From contig NC_054741.1 of the NCBI RefSeq assembly GCF_018143015.1, positions 62,966,697 through 63,030,696 on the forward strand: a stretch of 64,000 nucleotides of DNA, in the 5' to 3' direction. The notes under the pieces were generated by a model. It was not told where the DNA came from. It did no database searches and saw only the letters and a list, made by a program, of their open reading frames with translations. Of this stretch, positions 48,601 to 58,915 are shown in pieces. Numbering within the stretch: position 1 is the first letter of the stretch; each line of letters starts with the position of its first letter. This DNA comes from Lytechinus variegatus (lineage: Eukaryota > Echinodermata > Echinoidea > Temnopleuroida > Toxopneustidae). The position numbers and the translations under genes were made by a program.

Positions 48601-51600
48601 TGACTGCACTCTCGAGTCAGAAACTGATGAACGGGAGCACGGGAGCGGCTCCCCGGCAAAACTAACCGCATCGCCCTCTTGCGAAGCGGTGCCCTTGGCC
48701 ACAGGCATTATTACAACACAGTCATCAATATGCAAAGAGAGACAAAACCCGACCTAAACCAGTCACCGTAAGTACAACGGAACGCCTGGCCCTCAGAATA
48801 TAGGCTTGATTACCTGTAGCCTGGGTGGTAAGAAAACTATATCAGGCCCTCAGTCCGAACCACGAGCTGCCACCACGACAAAGTTTAATAAAAACAGGTA
48901 ATACCAGGCGAGTAAAGGAACGAGATGTGTGTTTAATAAAACGCTAGCGGCCAAGAGGCCGATCGCTAATCGAACAGGAATATCGATAACAGTCATAATC
49001 GATTAACAACATTTACAACAACAAACCATAATTATAAACATAATGGCGCAGCGTGTTTTCTCTATTATTTAACATTCCCTGGGTACTGAAAAGAATGAGC
49101 TGAAGAAAAAAAATCTTCACGAAAAATTAATGACTAGAAAGTGGTATGATTACAGAAGAAAATGACTCCTTTATGGTTGAATTTTGGAAGAACAATCCAA
49201 TAAAATTCACATAATTAAATCTTCATTTAAATTTCAAATAGCCATGAAACTTACGTTATAGGCACGATAGCAGCAGAGGCAGAGTAAAACATAGCCCTGA
49301 CCGCTGTGAGTAAGAGGAAAGTACCAAATTGTACAGGGAGGATTGGCACCATCATTAAACCAGACATGGCTATAGCTGTTACGGAAGATAATGCCACCGG
49401 TAACCAGCTATCTCGCAGATCAGCGTAAGGTCCCTTGGTATCATCTGTATCAAGAAGGCATACAAAATAATGTCTAACGTGATTTAAGAATATTCTTCTG
49501 TTTAGTAGTGAAATGAAAAATGCAAATTGTTTGAAATATAAAACTGTCAAGCGGGCTACTGTGAATTTAATCTTGACATAAGTTTATTTTTTAAATTCAT
49601 AGCATGGATCGACAAAAAGTTATAAAAATGAAGTAATGTAAGACCGTTAAATACTTTGAAGATAACATGTTCATTCAGGAGTATTTCATTGACAGTATCA
49701 ATCATTAAGATATATATATGTTCGTCTTATTATAAAGAAAAGCCATGTTTATTTTAGTCTTTATGTTATATCAACTAGTCTGATATAGCCTTTTCCACCT
49801 TAAAAGACTACTGATTTTGATGTTTTCGAAATATCAGGTCTACACATTCAACGCATATTTTGCTGATTAGGTATATTGCGTGAATTATTTAAAGCTTTAA
49901 AATATCAGGTAAAAACCCAAGTATCAAATGCATAAGTAATTTGACTTGTTAAAATTTGTTTTCATGGTATTGCAGTTTTTGTCGAGATAAATGATCATTA
50001 CAGTGGCAGATATCTTGACTTGTTTTTTATGCTACTTAAGACATTGGTATCAGTTATTTGGAATATAAATTGGTGTCGAATCTAAAGTTTCTTTTTCATG
50101 GTAATCTCTTTGAATATTGGTATTCTAGGATTTAGAATTTCATTTAATACATAGAGGCTTATTGCTCACATGTTGCAAAAGTGTACCAAACCGAGTAATT
50201 CTCTTAAAGTGTTACATCGGCTTCTTTTATAAACCTATTCCAAGGTTCACTATAGCAATGGCAGTACTAAATTTTCAGTGAATGAAGGCGTGTGTGTGGG
50301 GGGGGGGGAGGGGTGGATCGATGTCCATGTTCTAGCCGAAAAGGGGTACCAAAATGGCTGTGACCAGTGAAATACATTAATATGATTAAAGCTCTAGGTA
50401 GCGATGGGGTGGTACTTCTGCAGAATAAACATTCAAATCATTCCATATGATTTTGTATACTTTGGGTATATACTCTGGACTTACAGTTGGCTCTATAGGC
50501 ATATAGTTACAAAAAAAAACCCAAAACTAAAGGTGTAAAATGTTTATTGGAGTAACTACACTTCCAGGATCTCAACTAGTATTGATAATCATTTAGCCTC
50601 CAGTTTAAACGAAATTATTGCAATATATTATTTAAACATTATTTTTACCTTTCTTCGGTGATTTTTCAGAAAGTTCCTTTCGTCTGTCAAAGACGTATCC
50701 CATAATAGGCGATCCAATCAGACTTCCTATGGTGGTTATAGCTAAGATGTTTGTATAAAAACTTACTAGGGTGAAATGAGAAGAGCAAATAATGTTATGA
50801 TTATATATGTACAGTACATATTCTAAATTCTTGATGGTTAAAAAGGGTATCGTCAAGAAATTACCTTCAATCTTATGCATACAGGAAGAATAAACAAACT
50901 CTCTTCTAACGTGATATCTTCTTGACGATCTCGATAACTTTAAAATGGATTTTAATTCTATAGTATAAAGACTTCTGGGAATCATATACATGTATAGCGC
51001 ATTAAATTATATACTTTAGTGAATAGTTTCTGTGCTCTGTGAATCTAAATTGCTTATTGGTTATATTTTTGTTATGCTTAAAATAGGCTATTCTTTTGTG
51101 TGCATTTAAGCATTAATCAATGAACATCTCTCCTTACCAAATTTGACACCAATATGTTCATGTTGACTAAATGCAACGCAAAATGAAAACATAATAGAAA
51201 ACAATGCTTGTGATGTCATCGCTTCCAGTACGCTGTATCACGCATCTGCATTCGTTGGAAAGGGCTACAAGAAAACTATGACAAATACAGGCCTTTTGAG
51301 TGACACAAACCTGTTTCAGTATCGCCATCAGCGAGGAATGTCAACCACGGGTTCATGATCCCGATGACGAAGAAGATCTCGCCCTGGACCACGATCGTCC
51401 AGAACGTCATCAGGAGAAACATGGGCGACTTCAGGATCGACCAGGTAGTTGGGTAATCTTCGAGTCGCTGGTCTTCGGTTAGCTTGTCCCTGGTCGCTCG
51501 CCGAGCCGCCTTGGAAAGGTCGACGCTGGTCCCATTGCTGAGGCCCTGAACAGAGACTTTGTTATCTGTTTCGGGAATTTGGGTGACGTACCCATCTTAA

Positions 51601-54018
51601 GTTTTATATACGAAACAAGGACAAAGGAGTAGATTAATGGTTATTTTGCGAATATTGTGATTCTACATAATCAACACTAGGAAGAGGACAACACTGGCCA
51701 GAGGAGCATATTATTGAAGGTTTGAAATATAACAAAGACAAGCAGCTCTCGACATCAACGGCCACGGGGGGGGGGGGGGGGGCGGCCATTCCTAAAATTT
51801 TTTGAAGTACACTAGTGAAAACGAGAGGGTTTGAGTAGCAAAAACATAACAAAGTAGGAAGAAAAGGGAGAATGGAGAAACAAAATAAGACGGGTGTTGG
51901 GCCATGTTAAACATTATACCTCAATTAGTAATTGTTGAAAGCAGTCCTACCCTCCTATCAAATTTACCTGCATGGCGCCATCGATGCCAGGTGATATGAA
52001 TAATTTAACATTCACTTACAATTTCATCAGACTCATAAACACTCCTATAATTATCAAGATAAATGCTTCCAGTCATCATCGTCTGCTGACCATGTTATTG
52101 TATGACGTCATTAAAACTCTCATAATAAAAACTTTCTTATTGTTATTGGTTTTAGTCAAACCTTCATCATCATTTCTGTTTTAATTAACTTCAAGTTTAA
52201 TTATACAAATACTCGTCTTAGGACAACTTTTTTGAATTCCATACTTTCATTATTATCTCTCCGGTCTAATATTCATGATTGCTACATAATTTCATCCTCT
52301 CGACTCATCACAATTACCGTTTAAATCTTAATGGCTTTCCATAAAACTTTCTTTGAAAAAGTTGACGAATTTGAATACAATAATCGAACTGATCATAATC
52401 ATTGTGAAAGTATGTTCTACCTTCATGTTCATATCCTGCATTATCATGCCATATAACCATGCCATCGTGCTTCTCATAAACATCACTTTCCTTCGCTAAA
52501 CTTGCTTTCCCGCCTTCTTTCCTTTCGTGTTGATCATCTGAAGAATAGATATTGTTCTCATTTAAATTAGAATAACATTCCGGTGACATTTCATCACCGT
52601 CAACAGTCACGTGTTTATTATTGTTTTCCGTCAGCTCTGTTGCCGACTTCAACTCATCTTTGTGATGATCTGAGTTTTGGAAGGGCAACTCTGGGTTTCT
52701 GTCCTTGTTCTTGTAGCAGCATCCGCTTCCAAGTTGGTAGTCCTCAGGGAGTGGCCAAGGGATGTGGTCGCGGGGGAGGAGGAGAGTGTTAATCGTGAAG
52801 AAGAGGGTTGAGATAGCTAAAGCGATGAAGGACGCCCTCAGCGATACACCGGCATCGTATAACACCTACACAAGAAATAAACGAAACCAACAACTGGAAT
52901 TTGTGATATCAAGTATTTGGGGTTTGTTAAACTTGTTTTCTAAATGGGTATAAGGATTGTTTTGATTTTTATCACTTTATTTAAATTTTCAATAAAGGGT
53001 CAGAGGACACATAAGGTAAAACATGTACATAGTAATTTACAAACGTAACATAGGAAGTAAAACTAGTCTAAGTCCTAGTTCATTACGGCAGAGGCAGGAC
53101 ATATTTTAAGCATATATTAACATAATTATTGATATTGTTCTAAAACGTTTCGTTGCATTTACTGTATATTATACAAAATATTGACTAATGTATATTATTG
53201 TAGCTCTTCTGAATACTTCGGGATTTTTTTTCTTGAATTGCAGGAATTTGAAGTTATCTTTTCGGGAAAATTAATTTGATAAGTGAAATTACCATTGCCA
53301 GTTTGTCAACGATGGGTGAAGCACTAATAACAGATCTTTGGGGCAAGGAGTTGGTAATGATAAGACCCACATTTCCTGAAGGAGTCATACACGCAGGTCT
53401 AAATACTACGTGACAGTTCGAGGTAACGAAGGGCGATTAGTGTGCACATTAATTTGCTTGCAGGCGACTATAGTGAATTGCCCAAATCGGAAAGATCAAT
53501 ATCCTAAAAAGACCTTTAAAGAAAATAGTAAAATTGCTATATGATTGTTTCATCAGTGAAAATGATCTAAAAATCACACATTTACCTTGATAAAGAGTAA
53601 CACGCATGCGCTAGAATCACATGACCCGACGATGAGACCAATCACTGTCGACTTGTATTTGGTAAATAGATTCGATATCTAAGAGGAAGAAATACCAGTA
53701 AATACTGATGAAAATGGTTCTATGGCAATTTCATGAAACAAAGATATTTCTCCTTTGAAATCAATATGCAACAAATTTGACGATCTTTAGAAATTATCCG
53801 AGAACAAACTTATGCGAATAAAATGATAAGAATCAAACGACTATATATGATTTAATCAAACTTAGATAAGAATTGTTCTGAAATTTGAAAACTTCACATC
53901 TTGTGTAGATTATTAAGATTCGACCATGTCTTCGTTCATCATCGTCATCATCATCATCATGTCATCATCATCATCATCATCATCATCATCAACATCATCA
54001 TCATCATCATCATCATCA

Positions 54019-54054
<36 letters not shown>

Positions 54055-54245
54055 ATCATCATATCATCATCATCATTAACATCATCATCATCATCATCAT
54101 CAACATCATCATCATCATGTCATCATCATCATCATCAACATCATCATCATCATCATCATCATATCATCATCATCATCATCATCATATCATCATCATTAAC
54201 ATCATCATCATCTTCATCAAACTATAAAAAAACAACATTTTTTGT

Positions 54246-54298
<53 letters not shown>

Positions 54299-54581
54299 AA
54301 CTGTTAGAAAATGTATCATTAAAATAAAAGAAGTTTCTGCAGCAGAGTATCGAGAACACCTGTAATTTTACCAGATTGCTTAATCTTACAGGAAATTGGT
54401 ATTTGGTGTACGGAATCTTACAAATTTCCTTAAATAAAATACCCTTTAACCCTTTTGAAAAAGACCTGTTATGTTAAATTGCTGAAAAATCCTGTTTTAT
54501 GAACCTACATAATGATTCTGTTATTACTTTCTGCAAAATCTTCTTTTTTCAAATGTAAACACAGGTTTTTTAACAGTGTGA

Positions 54582-54675
<94 letters not shown>

Positions 54676-54676
54676 G

Positions 54677-54732
<56 letters not shown>

Positions 54733-54733
54733 G

Positions 54734-54785
<52 letters not shown>

Positions 54786-54805
54786 TACTACTACTACTAC
54801 TACTA

Positions 54806-54838
<33 letters not shown>

Positions 54839-57800
54839 TACTACTACTACTACTATCTTAATCTAATATTTGGATGGTCACTATTCACGACCGATCTGGA
54901 TTTATTTGAAATCCTTGACATTTTTGTTATGAAAAATGTCGCAAAAAGCCAATAAACATGATAAAGGAAATGAAATGAATTTGGAGTATAGATGATCTGC
55001 TTATGAACCGAAATTTACATTTGTAAAAAAAAGTGAGAAATGACAGGCGGACGAAATAAGTTTAGACTAAATAACAGTCAAATCAAGCATCAGACCAAGT
55101 GACGGTTGAACCAAAATAGAAAATAATTTAGATCAAAATTAATTGATTATAGACCATGGGGTGATGCTGTCAGTCGATTAGACCATTCTGCTTGTACACA
55201 GTAAAACGCTGTTTAAGATTTTATACAACGCTGTTTACTATATGAACCTTACACTAGTTGTTTAACAGTTTAAACAATCATGTCTAATTTATTGAAGATT
55301 AGATATTGAAAATTAAACTTTGTTGTATAAGATTTAAACACTTGTTTAAACTGTTTAAACAATTAATGTAAGGTTCATATAGTAAACAGCGTTGTATAAT
55401 TTTTTTAAACAGCGTTTTTATTGTGTAGACCAAATGGATACAAACCGTAAACCTAATGGTTTTATTTAATTAAATCCGGGTTAGACTACACTTTCATGGA
55501 GAGCCAGTTGTCAACTCATTCACCAAGTAAACATTATTCTTATCCTACTGCAAACAAAAATAATAATTGACTTGTGAAAAAGGTAGAATAGACAAATACA
55601 AAAATATTGTGAATTTTAATTGATTAATAATTGTCATTAATATGGACGATTGTGAAGCCAGGCATTCCATAGAAGTCTGGTTAAATAATTCTAGTTTAGA
55701 CCAGGCTTAAAAGTAGGTTATTAAGCCAGTTCATGGTTAGCTCACGATCAACTTTTCTCAAATGACCTTTGTGATTTTTCATTAGGATGAGCACTATCAT
55801 TTTCAAATGTAGATGTTGCGTAAGCTTTACCGGTAGAGTATTCAAATTCTAAGAACAAAAGGCATTGTATAGACCAGGTGACTAGAATAGTTCATCAGGG
55901 ATAATGTTTGGAAATCTGTATTATTGTCTGCCTTTGGCAAATTTGACTATTGTTTAGGCTACTGTCAAATACTAGTGATTATGAAGGCTATACTTATTAC
56001 TCTTCAGCTTGGATGTGATAAAATGAATATTTTGAAAGGAATACATGAATAATCATCAAATCACAAATGCCTATGTCAGTGAATTTGAAAGCCACCTTCA
56101 TGGTTTATCTAAAATGACCTTTTCTGCTCGTGCGCAGTTTACAACTGTATACAGGCTTATTAAACAGAATACCATCCATTGTAGCATACCTCAAACGTAG
56201 AGATGGTTATAAAGATTCCAGTCACTGCCATGATGATGGTTCCTGGGAACAGAAGATCAGGAACAGACGGGGAGCTGGCCGCTACACACAGGTATGCTAC
56301 GAAGAGCGATACACTACAACAGACGTCAAAATAGTAACAAAAAGGATAATTATTTAAGCAATGTTAAATGATAGTGTAGAATCTAAACAGTATGACTGAA
56401 ATACCCTTGGCAATTCAGTGAACCAATGTTTTTGTTTTAGGAACCCGTGAGGAGATGAAGACCATGACGACATGACCACAAAAAAATGAGATTGGGATAT
56501 TATACAGATATTGACTGATAGGGTGTGGGATATAAACATTCTTTGGACCTCTGGATTTATATTTTCCCGAGGGAAAATATGATCACGAGGGAAAATGCCG
56601 GTCGGTCAATATACAGTGCGTCCCAGAATAAACGAAACCGAGATTTAGCGATCATTTATCATTACTTAATCATAAATAAAATAGACAAATGACCTACCAA
56701 TTTAAAGCTTAGAATCTCCTCTTTCATCTGATATTACTTAGCTTATTTTTTATTCACGCATGAGTGAGCAAAAACAATTTGAAGAAAGGATACCAAAAAC
56801 TCATTTGGCGAGGGGTATCTGGGTTTCAAAAAGAAAACCACATTTATGAAAAGTTCAATATCTGCTCTTTAATTTGGTACCTCAATTACAGAAAATGGTC
56901 AAGAAATAAAAAAGTTCTGGTCATTTGAAATAAGGCTTGTATTTCCATAATTTCATGAGATAAACGTGTTTTCACCGGTTTCCCACAGAAGCTTTCGCAT
57001 GGTGAACAAAAGATTTAATGCATGGCTGATCGTCAACAAAACGGAGTGATGAGTGAGTTTGAAAGCCAGCCTGGAGAACCTCTTCATTTTATGAAATTAT
57101 TGAAAATCAAGCCTCATTTCAAATGACCAGAACTTTGTTATTTCTTGACCATTTTCTGTAATTTAGGTATCAAATTAAAGAGGAGATATTGAACTTTTAA
57201 AAAATGTGGTTTTCTTTTTGAAACCCAGATACCCCCGCCAAATGAGTTTTTGATATCCTTTCTTCAAATTGTATTTGCTCACTCATGCGTGAATGAGAAA
57301 TAATGTAAGTGATATCAGATGAAAGAGGAGATTCTAAGCTTTAAATTGGTAGGTCATTTGTCTATTTTGTTTATGATTAAGTAATGATAAATGATCGCTA
57401 AATCTCGGTTTCGTTTTTTCTGGGACGCACTGTATACATCGAATGTGGACCGGCTGGGAAAATACGTTGATTTCAATCATATCACGTGACGCGCTATGGA
57501 CCAATCGCGCATGGCTATATCTGCCTTGGCTATCTAATATATAGCTCTGTATCATATCATCATCCTGAGAATCCCTATGGGCGAAATATTGATGATGCAT
57601 ATTTATGTGGCATCAAACTTTAATAATGATAAAAAAATATATAGTCATGTAAAAATGATGACTAGGCCCATATACCAACCTAAATATGAGGCGGATGATG
57701 AGTGTCCCTCCTTTCTCGAATAGAATGCCCGAAAACAGCATACTGCAAGGTAGTATACTTGATGATATGGTGTAGATTAGTAACAGCCTAGCATCCTGTG

Positions 57801-58068
57801 CATCGCATTCGACCACGCCTTCATCCACCGAATCATCACGACGCTCAGTCGTCATCGATGTCGAAATAATTGTGATGGGTGACATCGATGGCGACCCCGA
57901 CATGGTGGTCGTTGTATTGTTTTCTGAAGGTGGGCATAGGTTGCTATAATAACCGAGGTCTTTGAGCACGTAGACGAGTGACGGCCATCCGAAGATGATC
58001 GCGGAGTGAAAGAAATTCTCGAGGACGGCGAAAGATAGCACCACCGTCTTCGTCGTAATGAACGCCAT
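42687..58068 (-). CDS. SLC43-family transporter, SLC43A3-like, complete, 9 coding exons
   Basis: Exons from the start: 57680-58068, 56190-56313, 53586-53678, 52421-52865, 51311-51565, 50649-50765, 49255-49444, 44064-44187 and 42687-42860. Borders are AG/GT and phases all agree, giving 636 residues; human SLC43A3 is 491 and SLC43A1/2 about 560. Family blocks: FGWPSLVYVLKDLGY (exon 1), CDAQDARLLLIYT (exon 1), NLFTKYKSTVIGLIVGSCDS (exon 3), AGVSLRASFIALAIS and LLPRDHIPWPLPEDY (exon 4), YTNILAITTIGSLIGSPIMG (exon 6), VPILPVQFGTFLLL (exon 7) and ANFIAGLMSLTQYPLFIVIQ followed by NGDPRW (exon 8). About 12 membrane helices are expected. In vertebrates SLC43A1/2 carry large neutral amino acids and SLC43A3 purine bases; the substrate here is not determined. 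Extra length lies in an N-glycosylation-prone loop after helix 1 (NNTTTT) and in a long hydrophilic Glu/Asp/His-rich central loop in exon 4. Exon 8-7 intron holds an LTR element. Confidence 0.95.
44612..44785 (-). repeat. LTR (3' copy in element orientation), 174 bp
   Basis: Base-for-base identical by eye to 48875-49048. It carries AATAAA on the plus strand at both TTTAATAAAA sites and GCGGCCAAGAGGCCGATCGC, a short inverted repeat (GGCC..GGCC). The termini are not the usual TG/CA. Confidence 0.93.
44793..44814 (-). other. Polypurine tract of the LTR element
   Basis: On the minus strand the bases read GGGGAAAAGAAACAAAAGG followed by AAA, eight bases or so before the left LTR copy, where plus-strand DNA priming is expected. 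Confidence 0.7.
46546..48735 (-). CDS. 729-residue ORF: retropepsin-like domain plus repeat-rich tail
   Basis: The start ATG at 48735 lies about 140 bp after the right LTR. Residues about 70-180 resemble a gypsy-type aspartyl protease: VELKSGSEINMIGENIIDEL at 74-93 matches the active-site strand, and AGSPFMEDNDIMVRPSRHQI (149-168) matches the flap-to-C-terminal block. The catalytic Asp position is Lys (K77), so the fold may be kept without proteolysis, or the domain is decaying. The remaining 550 residues are Ser/Thr/His-rich and disordered, with two tandem 49-residue copies (encoded at 47754-48047) and later repeats of TNYLDVPPxTDVDAxTNYLD type. No membrane segment or polymerase motif is seen. 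The frame is open throughout, which argues for selection or recent origin. Host-gene origin of the tail is possible. Confidence 0.75.
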   Translation of the reverse strand: MHIDDCVVIMPVAKGTASQEGDAVSFAGEPLPCSRSSVSDSRVQSASSVVKTGKKSPPYFYANLDHDDERKIRVELKSGSEINMIGENIIDELGLEIAIGEQAMYDVYEMDRVNIKYDVVGYSYFSLVSSGVKMEYLGIVVGEDVGIVAGSPFMEDNDIMVRPSRHQIIFSNNAIFEYDENEQCSVVHESRLVPVTRVTEQNLPVESLDALYDEPCSSGRKPILSDSPESEEVKPSHIHSGSVGNSRCHGNTHLTSGNSVESSAISFRATHTGSCDDLSEEVKPSHIHSGSAGNSRCHGDNHLTSGNSVESSSISFRATHTGSCDDLSGQNNICPTLGNNDESDPLTSDPCTTSCNNTALENVNISVSVNNLRMTDSHESNVTRSIIPRNDSHVLCTEMCSPVPRDEMRLLVSCDNLQIDVGSVNATTQQQLSHTVTHTTSGINQSQATTSLTTSHTEPNSYPGLEHQHTLTQSHLHAINIADSHTSAHHQLATFNVCDNDINTHQPPSDIDANTNYQDVPPLTDVDAHTNYLDVPPFTDVDAYTNYLDVPPPTDVVALRYQPPADVDAPTNYLDFSFCSDVDASPDPQPPVDGSVPSNKFPSTIDVPIPLLTRAPDTHDPFCPYVVSPISHATLGRSNLSYHVIVSYSTIANDVLAFQPLGPRGAATYPTTLGPNFPSWSDAFWIWSGSFSTADNHPPESCTLNSSPHSWPHSPLMHALLSHLSFKPP
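47754..48047 (-). repeat. Two in-frame 147-bp tandem units in the element ORF
   Basis: 47754-47900 and 47901-48047 both read ACAAATCGTCACACGAACCT.. on the plus strand and differ at only a few positions (for example GATTATCGCC versus GAGTATTGCC). A 147-bp period keeps the frame and encodes 49 residues each. Confidence 0.9.
48860..48875 (-). other. Probable primer-binding site of the LTR element
   Basis: Immediately inside the right LTR the minus strand reads TGGTGGCAGCTCGTGG. It begins with the TGG that pairs with a tRNA CCA end. The tRNA species was not identified. Confidence 0.55.
48875..49048 (-). repeat. LTR (5' copy in element orientation), 174 bp
   Basis: Identical to 44612-44785. The outer flank (CAGCGTGTTTTC) and the flank of the other LTR (TTATTCCA) do not show a clear target duplication. 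Confidence 0.93.
53940..54220. repeat. (ATC)n microsatellite
   Basis: A long, slightly interrupted ATC/CAT tract in the intron between SLC43-like exons 3 and 2. Its poly-Ser/His/Ile readings are not genes. Confidence 0.97.
54247..54855. repeat. (TAC)n microsatellite interrupted by a MITE
   Basis: TAC/ACT repeats run from 54247 to 54298 and resume at 54583-54855. The element at 54300-54580 sits exactly between them. The second tract is over 270 bp with rare GCT and TTC variants and gives a poly-Leu frame. Confidence 0.96.
54300..54580 (+). mobile_element. MITE family 7, copy 1, inside (TAC)n
   Basis: Ends ACTGTTAGAAAA and TTTTTTAACAGTGTG are inverted. Internal blocks AAAATAAAAGAAGTTTCTGC, GGTATTTGGTGTACGGAATC and GATTCTGTTATTACTTTCTG match, in reverse orientation, the element at 62126-62398. 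Confidence 0.85.
55050..55500. repeat. TAGACCA-type repeat carrying a palindromic insertion
   Basis: TTTAGACTAAATAACAGTC, AGACCAAGTGACGG and TTATAGACCATGGGG on the left and TGTAGACCAAATGGATAC on the right recall the degenerate repeat at 15125-15345. The palindrome at 55197-55428 lies within it. Confidence 0.45.
55197..55428. mobile_element. Fold-back MITE family 5, intact copy
   Basis: ACACAGTAAAACGCTGTTTA and ATACAACGCTGTTTACTATA with TGAACCTTACA are mirrored in the right arm (TGTAAGGTTCATATAGTAAA, CAGCGTTGTATAA, AAACAGCGTTTTTATTGTGT). The arms are about 95 bp with a short AT-rich centre. Split relatives of both arms are at 28024 and 30205. Confidence 0.88.
55731..56162. mobile_element. MITE family 2, copy 2
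   Basis: TTAAGCCAGTTCATGGTTAG at the left and TACAACTGTATACAGGCTTAT at the right are imperfect inverted ends. AGACCAGGTGACTAGAATAG and CTCAAATGACCTT are shared with the copy at 7797-8266. It ends about 28 bp before SLC43-like exon 2. Confidence 0.65.
56611..57434. mobile_element. 824-bp near-palindrome with mariner-type ATACAGTGCGTCCC ends
   Basis: ATACAGTGCGTCCCAGAATA at the left is inverted at the right end (CTGGGACGCACTGTAT). The arms are over 320 bp and align almost throughout (for example GATCATTTATCATTACTTAA, CTTAGAATCTCCTCTTTCAT, CAAATGAGTTTTTG). The centre of about 120 bp is unique. TA at the borders and the CAGTGCGTCCC ends resemble Tc1/mariner derivatives. No transposase is present. 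Confidence 0.93.
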
Positions 58069-58734
58069 CGTCGTTGTTCACACTGGTTACTCGACGACAA
58101 GGATGGATAGGCTTGACTGCAATATACAAATTACGGAAAATTTAGAAATAAAAATTTTGTACTTCGAAATGAATCTAAGAATTTCTCAGTTCTCCCAGCC
58201 CTATTATTTACTGATGTCGCTGAATAATTTGGCAAACATGGGTTATGTGTATTCAATTTGCGCCCTTTTGTGGTGTCAAACGATTCATATTTGAATTGAG
58301 AATCTATGTAAATCGTTTGGTACACTTACTAGAGTGAATTTTGCATTCATTGAGCATGTTTTGCCCTTTGGTACGACAATCAATCATTGAAATCAATAGT
58401 AATAAACATATGACATAGTCATGATTATAATAGAATTAAGTGGTTTGTAATGTGTGCACGGTGTAGAGGATCGATGCGGAACCTGAAAATAAATATGCAA
58501 CAAAATGAACAAATTTAACGAAATGAACAAAAGGAACGTAAGTCGGGGCATTGAAATTAATCTTGGTATCAGCATTCAAGCAGCAGAAATGTGTGGGTTT
58601 TAAAAAATCTGTTTTGACTTTCCGTTAATGCCCACAATCATTATATCGATTATTATGACAATTGAACGTCTAGATTGACTTGAACACCCTACTCTTTTAC
58701 GAATAGTGCATTGGTTTTAACGTACATAGGTTGT

Positions 58735-58915
58735 GATCTTATCTTATACTCGGGACCAATATTTGCGTCCTTTCCAATGGACGGAGAGTTTTCGAACTGC
58801 ATTCACACCTGCACTGTTTCGGCGTGAGCGCGACTCGAACCCCTCACGTTGAGATCTACGATCTTATCCGAAACAGACGCTCTAATCGACTGAGCTATAT
58901 ACGCTGTCTTACTCT
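58735..58915 (-). mobile_element. tRNA-derived SINE or tRNA-like fragment, minus strand
   Basis: The minus strand opens with AGCGTATATAGCTCAGTCGA (A-box-like) and has GGTTCGAGTCG (B box) at 58831-58841. An anticodon arm and acceptor stem do not pair properly, and a tRNA-unrelated tail follows, so this is a SINE rather than a working tRNA gene. Confidence 0.65.

Larger units (their letters stand above)
44612..49048 (-). mobile_element. Complete LTR element without reverse transcriptase, in an SLC43-like intron
   Basis: Identical 174-bp direct repeats at 44612-44785 and 48875-49048 bound a 4.1-kb interior. Orientation is minus: a primer-site-like sequence abuts the right repeat, a purine-rich tract (minus strand) abuts the left repeat, and the single long ORF is on the minus strand. 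The ORF has a retropepsin-like region but no gag zinc knuckle, reverse transcriptase, RNase H or integrase anywhere in the interior, so the element must be non-autonomous. The left 1.76 kb (44786-46545) is noncoding. It lies 206 bp from exon 7 and has the gene's orientation. Confidence 0.88.

Noticed and set aside
53901..54327. Ser/His/Ile-rich frames of 108 and 133 codons
   Set aside because: They are readings of the (ATC)n microsatellite.
54512..54955. 147-codon plus-strand frame with a poly-Leu core
   Set aside because: It is a translation of the (TAC)n/(CTA)n tract with non-repeat ends from a MITE; no protein features.
58828..58915. tRNA gene on the minus strand
   Set aside because: Pol III boxes are present, but the acceptor and anticodon stems do not pair properly and a SINE-like tail follows.
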